A stretch of DNA of 64,000 bases from Porites lobata (Eukaryota; Cnidaria; Anthozoa; Scleractinia; Poritidae). Shown here in pieces: positions 11,601 to 21,400 of this stretch; position 1 is the first letter of the stretch, and every line of letters starts with the position of its first letter. Both the position numbers and the translations under genes were made by a program. The stretch covers positions 2,980,001 to 3,044,000 of the forward strand of contig CALNXK010000009.1 of assembly GCA_942486035.1 (NCBI GenBank). Reading direction: 5' to 3'. The notes under the pieces were generated by a model. That model made no database searches. It saw only the letters and a list, made by a program, of their open reading frames with translations, and was not told the origin of the DNA.

Positions 11601-12255
11601 TTTCTTTGTGTTTTCATGACTACGTATAGTTTTTTATTGACCAATGTACTGAGAAACTACAAAACTGTGAAATTGTACAAAAAACGTGTCTGAAATGTTA
11701 TTGTGTTGCAGTGGATTAGAGCCAATCATGCAGGCCTGGGAATATAAAAACCACATGAGCAGCTATGCTAGCATATAATTAGTTTCTTGTGATGTTGTAG
11801 CTGGCTTGCATGTCCTGATCTTCACTGTTATTGGTCACAGCACTTTCAATGAACTTTGCTTTCCAAAAACATCTTTCAGGTGTTCAATGTTTCATTAGCT
11901 TGACCATAAGCAAGTCGATAATATTGTACCAAAAAAAAAAAAAAAAAAAAAAACAGCCCTTTACTATACAACCTGCTGGAAAGCGAATGCTGAGTTTTTT
12001 TCTTAAGGCTCTAAAGTCTGACTGCTACTCCCAAAACTAAAATTGATGTTCATCTTTTGACTTTTTTGTATTTCAGGCACTTAACAGCCACGTGATCAAG
12101 TGCAGTATTGAACTGTCATGATCATAGTCTCAATGATGTTAGAAGTCAAATGTGGCTCTCTTTTGAGAGCCACAAATATTTTGTTTTGTTTCAAAACCAG
12201 TGAGTGAAGATAAACAAGGCTATTTTCAAGATACATGTTAGAATATCCATCTTCA
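8641..12255 (+). other. Intergenic DNA or TRAF-B 5'UTR intron
   Basis: No coding exon recognised. It holds G-rich and C-rich runs near 9230 and 10030 and a 23-bp poly(A) at 11931-11953. The small open frames at 9.1-10.1 kb are low in complexity and lack splice or domain support. Confidence 0.5.
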
Positions 12256-12260
12256 GAATA

Positions 12261-12406
12261 ATGCCAGGATTTTCTGTGAAAATACTGACGGAAAAACTTC
12301 CTGGTTCAAAATTTCTTTGTGAATGGTGTGGATCCCTGTTGCGAGGGGCAAAAAAGGCAAGCTGTGGTCACTTCTTTTGTAGTTCATGTGTTGATAATCT
12401 ACTTTG
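12261..12406 (+). CDS. TRAF-B exon 1: RING first half
   Basis: 48 codons plus two bases. It encodes FLCEWC and SCGHFFCSSC, six of the RING zinc ligands. The donor TTTG|GTAAGT splits a codon (phase 2); joining the next exon makes that codon Cys49. Confidence 0.88.
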
Positions 12407-15400
12407 GTAAGTAGATATAAAATAATTTTTTTTCTTGATAGGGTGATTTTACTTATAGCCCATGAAATAGGTAGTAGAATACTATGCACTATTATGCACT
12501 AATTCCATTGTCTTTTTTTGTTTACCTCTTACTATTTTGCAATAATTGTCAGTATCTGACAGTTTCACAGGTCAAGTAAAATCACTCTAAGATGCTTTGA
12601 TGCAGTGGAAAGCTGTTGCAAAAGCAATTTAATAAATAAATAAATTCTACGTGCCCTCAGCTGTCTAAACTTGACGGTCACTTTTCTGATCTGCGGCACA
12701 TTTACGGTGACAGTTTTCACACTTTGGTGTGGTGTTCTGGAGTGGAAATGAAAATTTATGAGTGATCGTTGCAAGCTCTCCTTTCTCTCCCCTGCTCGCT
12801 GCTTTCGCGTCTCCTCTCACATGCCTCTCGCGTGTCTACTTTTCTTGATATCCCCCAAATGGAGAGCTTGCTCTCAGGCTACTCTGCTTATGTCTCTGAC
12901 TCAGACCCCGTTGCCAGTGAAAACCATGTTGAGAGTGGAACGTCAAGTATAAGATCTTAAAAATTGACTTGTGGGGTGCAACAGGGATCAGTTCTGGGTC
13001 CTATTCTCAATTTGCTATACACGACACCTACGACTGATATCATCAAGGCCCACAAAGTAGAGCATCATTTTTATGCTGATGATATACTCAGCTCTATGTT
13101 ACCTTCCAAGTGTGATTTCCTGGAGGATGTTTACTTGGCAAGGACTAGGGTCGAATTCTATACTCACTTAAGCAGTCGCTTTGGTAATGTTGAAACTTTT
13201 GTCTGATCAGCGATTAATGTTACTTTCTGTTAATATGCCCACATTAGCAAGTATCTTTTAACATAAAAGTGTTCTACCTCTCCCCCTTTGGCCCTAACAA
13301 GATGGGTTATTTCATTCATATCACCCCACAATCACTAAATAAATATTGCAAACCCTGGGGATGTAAGAGACTGTCCTTTTTTGTAGTAACACTAACATCA
13401 ACCAGCCCCCCCTTCCCTTAAAGGCAAATCAACATAGTCTCCAAGTTATAACATGGTTGTAGCTCAGGACATTATATTGAGTCTTACATGAGGAACACAC
13501 CACACCAAAATTTGCTTTTTTGACAAAAAGCTCTTGTCAGTGATTTTGGGGGTAATGGATTCAATTTCAATATAAAGAAAGAGAGCTCAAAATTCAATTT
13601 GGTGACCCATATGAGAGCCTGGAGATTTGTGCCGTATCTGGAAGTCTCCCAGATAATTCAGGAAAGATACCCTTACAACGAAGAACAACACTTAGTTACT
13701 GTACCTGTATGGTGGCCAGTTGTGAAAAGGTTTGACTGTGTGTATACAAGATACATTTATTTTTTATGTACGCTGACACCGTTGATTTATGTTCATATTT
13801 ATTCCAGTGAAAATCCAGGAAGAGTGTCATATTGTCCAAGAAGCAACAGGCCACTATTTCACGATGTCACAGAGGTACAGTAATTTATAATCATATTGAT
13901 TCTCCCAACTCAATTGGGGCAAGGATGTGGGAAAGGAGTTTTAGAATTTGCACAGCAAGATAATTTATTATGGAGAAAAATACCTTGAGTAGACAGGGTA
14001 CGGGGATTAAGCAGAAATTATTTTGAGCAATAGTTTTCTCTCCCTTTTGACTTCTGTCTCTGTGAAGAAGGAAATCAGTTCATTTGCTGCCGATACATTT
14101 TTCAGTTTTGTGCAGAAATATGTAAAGATGCATGCAGCAAGGCTCAAAATTAAAAAAAAAAGAAAAGAAAAGAAAGAAAAAAACTTAGGCTGCATTTTTG
14201 AAAACAAACTTGTCAACAAAGAATAAATTAAGGTCACCAGAATTTAAGGTACAGCCACTGAAATGACAGAAATGTACATAACTTGTACTTGTGTCCCTTA
14301 TGAAAAGTTAAAATAAAAATAATATAGGAGGCCTGTGCAATGCAATCCTATCACAGGCTTGATGAACAAGCATTATGTAATTAGAGAGAGGCAAACAAAG
14401 CTGTGTCCAGATCAGGACTTCTGATATTTTGCGCGGTCGCGGAGCTGCAAAATTCAGGTAAATCTGCAAAATCCCTCGAAATTCACAAAAACACGCAAAA
14501 TACTGTGAAACTCGGTAAAAATCTCATCAAATGCATGTCTGTACAACATATTTGAAACTTATTTCAGCTATTGGGATTTAGTTACTTGCTGTAAACTTGC
14601 AAATTTATCCTGAAACTTCGTCCCTGAAACGTGCAAACAATGTCCTGAAACTACCTGGCATCGATTATGTTGCAAAAAACTGGGCACTAGCCATGATGTT
14701 AAAGGCTTTGCTATTGGTTCATTTCTTGAGCGTGTTGTTGTTGAAAGAGCAAATGATAACCTCTGTTAGAAAAACTTTAAAAACACTGGTCTGATCAGCA
14801 CAAAACCGATTGATTTCCAGCGAAATTTGCCTTGAAAATAACCACAAAATCGGCCATTTTTTACTGATTGCTTTTTGGCAAAGTTTGCCCTGAAATTTCC
14901 TGCGAAATCAGCCGATTTTTCTGCGAATTTGTCCCCAAATGGCTTTTTTCTCTGCGACCTATCAGAAGCCCTACCAGATGCGAAATTGGTCCAGTCAGAT
15001 CAAGATGGCAGATTATAGATTGGGATTTTCCTGAAAATTCAAAGGAATAGAACAAACTTAAAGTAGGCAGCAAGAGATTCATAGATTGAAAGGCACTCCT
15101 GTGGGGACTGGTTGATGGAAAATAAGGGAGGATCACCCTACAAGTTTCTATTATTAGAGGAGTCTCATGGACTAATTAACCAAGAAACATTTCTGAGGGA
15201 CCACGAAAAGCGTATTTCAGTTCTTTGAGTGACCAGTGAGAAGTTTAATAGCTATGAGGATATAGTGTCGACTTTTATTTGCAAGCCCATTTTTGCTTTT
15301 TCCTCTATTGTATGTTTCATCAAACAAAGTATGCAAACCAGGGAAAGTATAGCCATGAAGATGGCCTCTTAATTTACTCATTTTTTCTTTGCCTTGTATC

Positions 15401-18400
15401 ATAATTTATGTTTCATTAAAAGGTTAGGTTAGGTTAGGGTTAGCAAGGAAATTACTACAGATGTATTATCCTTTTTAACACAAAATCACTTTCTTTGAGT
15501 AGCCAGCACAATATGTATAAGCACTCAGGGCTGTCAAAAAGTTTTTAGGTACCAGGCTAGTAATGAATAGTAGGCACCTTTGGAACTCAGACCAAAGGCA
15601 CAAGTTCTTGAGGGCCGCGGCATCTCGGGACATTTTGAAATTTAGACTCTTGGATATGGCATTTTCAGTGGTTTTCAAGATGTATTTTCCACCGTGGACG
15701 CAATGTTTTCGTCAGAATACCCGCAAGAATGGGAACAATGCCGTCGAAATGCCCCAGGCGTTCCTCGACATCGCACGGTTCACACGTTTCCCAGAGCTAA
15801 ACCTTTTAAATATGCATTCAATTTCATTCAATGGTGCTTATTTTTGTTAGCAGTTGTAGTAGAAGGAGATGAAAGTAGCAGGCTAAAGATGCCTAACTAG
15901 CCGGCGGTTTTGGCCGGCTACCAGCCCTTATTGACAGCCCTAACGACTAGGTAGAGATTTTTGCTACTCAATTGCTGGAACATCCAGCAATGCTGTGCTC
16001 ACATTTTGTACAGTGACTTGGGAAGTTGTGGTGCAAAATCTTATTTCTGCATAATAAATGGGCTATTTTCATTTGATTATGATTAATTTTGGTACTACCA
16101 AATTTGTGCCCAGCAGTACGTTGCATAGATGTTGTTCTTCTAAGGTTAAGGGTCTGTGGGACTGAGCCTTTAACCCTTTAGCCCCAGTATCCACATACAA
16201 ATTCTCCAAACTGATCTCCATACATTTCCTTTAAGAATTAGTTGAGAGAATAAAATATTAATAAAACATCAAGGCATTTTCTCTTTCATGATCATTTTTT
16301 ATATTCTCACAACCTTATCTCTTGACAATGTATTGACACTATTGGCACTTAAAGCAGGACTTAAAGGGTTAAAAAGGGTTTCTTGTCACGTAGGTTTTTT
16401 ACAAGTCTATGTAAAGTGCTGTTCTATTCTGTACTTATTACTATTGATTAATGCTGTGAAAGACAAGTGTTCTCACACAATAATGTTTGCACGCATACCA
16501 AAATGTGGATAATATGCATGACCTTATAAAGATATTTCTTTTCAGTTTTGGCCTGCAGATGCAGCCTTTTGTGATGAATTGCATGATTTGGGGGTTCATT
16601 GTAAAGAATGTTCTTGGAGTGGAAAACTGCAGAATTTTGAGGTGTGTTTAATGAATCAGTTGTATAATCTAAAATTTTCAAAAAAATGTGTTAAGTCTTA
16701 TTGGGGCTTATAATAAAATTTTAAAGCTTTTCTTTTTGGCTTACAGTGTACATGGGGGCTCATATATCAGGAGGGCCATAGCTTATCATAATATTATTTA
16801 TATTTATTTATGTGGCGAAATAAGTTAATGTTTACTTAATAATAGCCTATTACATGTAGTAGTAAGAAGAGAAGTAATTATTAAAGAATATTACAAATAC
16901 GTTCAAACTATATTTATTGTATGTTCATGCAGTCGACTCCCTTTATAGAGGACACTTTAGGGCCTCATTAGCAAGAGTCCATAACAGTGGGAGTTTAGTT
17001 CAGTCAAATGTCTGTAATTCAGTTTTTCCTCAGATTTAGCTGCTGTCCATATTATTGGGGTGTCCGTTATAATGGGGTGTCGGCAAGGAAAGAGTTGACT
17101 CAGTGATTCTAATTATAAAGAGCCTCCTTCACACTCCCCTGGCCCCAGCTTCAAGCACACTCAGTTTTCTGGGTAAAGTGCTTTCAATAATTATTATCTT
17201 GGTTACAGTTTATTACACGTTAAAACCCTTTGCTCCCTTTGCTCTCTTTATGGTAGTTTCCCTCAGCCGTTTTTAGTGTCGTCACACAACGCTCCTCCCC
17301 ACAATGTGTCTCCCTACAAATGGCTGTTCGCATTCAAGCAACTTTCCTTTCCCTTTGTAGTCTTAGGAGGAGGAGTGTTGCGTGACGACACTAAAAATAG
17401 CTGTGAGGGAGACTACCTTCAAAGGTTTGCTTTTCAATTCTCCATTTTCACATGGGTCAAATGGACCTTGTTTCTTCCCCCCAAAAAATTTTGCATAACC
17501 ATTGTCTTTACTGTAATACCCAGGAGAAATTGGAATAATAATAATAATAATAATAAATAACAATTTAATAACTTGTAGAGCGCTATTTACATTCACTGAT
17601 CAACAGCACTTAACAACTTCAACTAAAATTCAAATTTATAAAACTAATAATAGTTATGGTTATGCAATTTTTCTTTGAGGGGGGTGGGGGGGGAGGCGGT
17701 AAACAAGATGCATTGTAGTTTATGCAAAAATGGTGAAATTAGGTAAAGAAAATGCATTTGCCAAGCAGGTTTTCAGTCAGTGAAGTACATGTATCTACCA
17801 TCTCTTATAATTAGGGAACATACAATGTACTTTGCATACTACTTCTCAAACTCATTAATAATTCATTAAGAAAATACAAAGGAAATTAATGTTTAATGAG
17901 TGTTTGGAAATCGGATGAAACACTGCTTAGTATTTGCATCCTTAATTTCTCCTTCAAAAATGATTTTGTTTGAGAAGAAATATCTAACATTCGACACAGT
18001 GTTTCATCACCAGATGAAACACCTCGAAGTTCGTCAAAAATACTCTGCTGCGCGTCGTATTTTCAGCTCTCTTCTTGGTGTTTCATCTGGTGATGAAACA
18101 CTGCATCTCATGTTTGATATATTACTTCAAATTCTTAATTCAGTGGATTTCCACTTTGTTTTGGCAGAAATCACATATGCCTAAAACACCTTTCCTGGCA
18201 GTTATGCCGGATTATGTATAAACTTTCAGCGCTTTTTAAATTACCTTTGAATGTTCTTATTCTTAAGGATCATCCATTCTTGAATGGAGGGCTTTAATAT
18301 ATTATTCTTTTCTTTCGTTCCTGAATGACTGTTAAATTTTGTCATTGTAATTTTCTTGAGCTTAATTCAAATTGCTCATGAATGGCTTTAATTTATTGCC

Positions 18401-21400
18401 ATCAGCACCATTCAGGCACTTGTGATTTTAACAGCTACCCAAAACAACAGGAACAGTTTGTTAGAGAGGAAAATCCCTGTAGTCAAAAGGAGGTTTACAG
18501 CAATGAAGTGGATGGTTATTGTGAGTTGTTGAAACTTGGAGCAGCTAGCTGTGTGGTGAGTATTTTTCATAAATATATTTCAGGGGTTAGAATGAGTTTG
18601 CCTTATTCAGTTATACCCTGTTGTATAATTATTGTCCATTTTATAAACTATTTTCGTAAAAGTGACACAGTAGTCTTCTTTTCACTTTAATATTCTCCTT
18701 CCTTCCTCTTACGCTATCCTTGCCACATTTTTTCTCCTTTGCTGGGCCTTTATAAGGCTTCGTTTCTTTGGGAAAGCTTTTAGCATCTTAGGATAAGTAG
18801 ATGAAAAGGAAGGAAGGTAGGTAGGTAGGTAGTCCAACGAGAATTTCATGCGTATTGCACTGCAGTATTGGTGTTTTCTGCATGTTACAGCACGTAGTAA
18901 TACTAATTAACATAAATCAACCATATAGAAATTTGTGACTTCTCAGCAACTACTAAAAGAAGATCAGCTTGCCATGTTGGTACCATATTTTAGGATTTTG
19001 TGTCACATTACACCATTTCTCCAAAGAACATTCTAAGTGTGACTTATGAAATTCTTACTCTATACAGACAGGACAACAGCACCGTGTGGGGACTAATGAC
19101 GTCAACAGCAACTGTACAGAAGAGAAAAAACAAGGCAATGAGCGTAGTCAAACAGAGGGCAAGAACAATCAGCTGGATGATGAGTTGTTGAAACCTGCAG
19201 TGACTAGCAATGTGGTGAGTTGTTCTGATGCAGTGTTTTATTCTACTCTTGGCTTCTCCTGTTGTTATAAGCGTGATGGGCTGGAATTCCCCTGTATGAT
19301 GAGTAATTTTCAGGTGGATCAATCTGGCTTTTTATAGTTTATTAGATAAACCAAACGCATATCGTGACTGGTCAGTGGCTATATTGTGAATAAAAAATTG
19401 TTTTCTTTATATATCCACGCAAAATTGTTCAACTTTCTTTCTGGAGCGGGAAATAAAGTAACAATTACAGTGTTTTTATTTAGGAAAAAATGGAAGTCTA
19501 AGGAAACTAGGCCTTTAATAGTGGGTCGTTGTATACAGGTTCCCCCGTACTGCATCAAACTGTTTGATGAGGACTATCGGAAGACTCTAAGGCTGTTAAG
19601 AATCGGAAGAAGCAAGGAGGGGGTAGCTGTGAGGAGGCGCGTACACTGTATTTGAGCCCCATTTCATGGAATCTCTCTTATTTTCACGTACTTTGGATGG
19701 TGTCGTAGTGCTGCACAAAACAAAGAGCAGTACAAGGCTCATATTTGACGGTTCATGCAGTTTTAGTCGGTATAGGATAAAATATTTGCATCAGATCTGT
19801 ATGGGGATTTGCATCATTATTTTCCACTGTTAATGCCCATACTGTGCTATGGCTGATCTTTTGTTCATTATTTGTTTTTTCCTAACCTGTGCAGGTCACT
19901 GAAAAAAGCAAACCGTTACATTCATTCTGACCTCCATGATTAAGGTTCCTGTGTTTTCTGCGTGACACTGTTTTTGATGTGTTACTGAGTTTAAAGTGGA
20001 CCAATAAGTCTGTATTTGGTCCGTGGGACATTCCGCTTCCGGGTTGTTTCTAGAGTCACCATAGTCTTGAACTTTGAGCTGACCTAACGTCCACGGATAA
20101 ATAAGAGAAAAGCATAAGCTTCAAAAGGTATTGGTAGTTACGAAATGTCTTATTGTTTTTGAATGAAGGCATTTTATATCTACTAGATAATCTACCATGA
20201 AATGTACCAGTGCTTAACAACTAGAAATTGTTAAGTTTGGTTTTTACAGACCTCGATCGTTTATTGCTTTTGTGGGTGTTGCAGGACTAAAGCAGCCTGA
20301 TTTGACCTTTTTAATTACAAACAGCTTGTAATCAGACAGCTACATGTATACAGCTATGTCATGAGCAAAGCCGTCCATAGGCAAAATTGTTGGGTTATGT
20401 ATGGTTTCTGGCTGTTAGAATGTGTTTTGCACCTAGAAATTACCACCAACAATGTATTATTTGTCTGTTTCCATAAGAAATGACTAATGTTCCTTTCAGA
20501 GGGACAGCGACGATGACCCTAGGCGTCTTGAGGCATCTGGTGGGCAGCTGGGAAAATGTAAATACTGCGAAGTCCAAGTCAATCCCAGTGTGATGGAGGT
20601 ATCTTAAGCCCGTGCAAAAGGACGCAACATTATTAGCCAACAACTCCCAACATTGTTGGTTGTTACATGTTGCGTCCGTTTGATGACTCTGTTGCATATT
20701 GTTGCATGTTGTTGGAAGTTGTTCATGCGCAAAGTTTGAAACCAGTCAAACATAATAAGCCAACAACTCCCAACGTTTGTTTTGTTTCGTTATCCCCGAA
20801 GCGTAGCGCAACAATGTTGGATCCGTTTGCACAGCTCTTTCAACATTATTGCGGCCACCCACGTGCATTACATGTGTTGTTCTCGTTGGAGTTTACACAA
20901 TCCTATGGGTTGTATCCTTCTAATGATGCACTGCAGGTCTCACTATTTTTGACAGTTGTTTCCTCCGTTTGCAATCAATGCCAACACGCACACAACAACT
21001 CCTAACATTGTTGGCCTAGCAATATTGGGGGTTGTTGCGTCCGTTTTCTGCGTAGCTTAAGTCGGCTTGTTTTTCCAAATGGCCATCCGGCCCATTGAGG
21101 TGGGTTTTTGCTGTTCTATTGCTGTTCTCTTGTTCTTCTGCCATATTTTAAGGCTCTGGTTCTGCTATTTCTTCCTGGAAGAAAAAAAAAACGTGCGACT
21201 GAAATTTTCCTGCCATTTTCTCCAGCTCCAAAACAGCTACCAAAACAACCAAGCAAACACAACCTTGTGGCCAGGTCTTCTCGGTTGCCGTGCCTTTTTC
21301 TAGCGATATCCTGCACTATTGACGTCATTTTACCGCCCGGATATAACAGGCGTCTTCTAAATTTTGGTCAGCGCTGGTTAGTTCTGAAAAATTAGCTCCG

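Noticed and set aside
11931..11953. Poly(A) run as the tail of a retrogene
   Set aside because: No coding or retroelement sequence precedes it.
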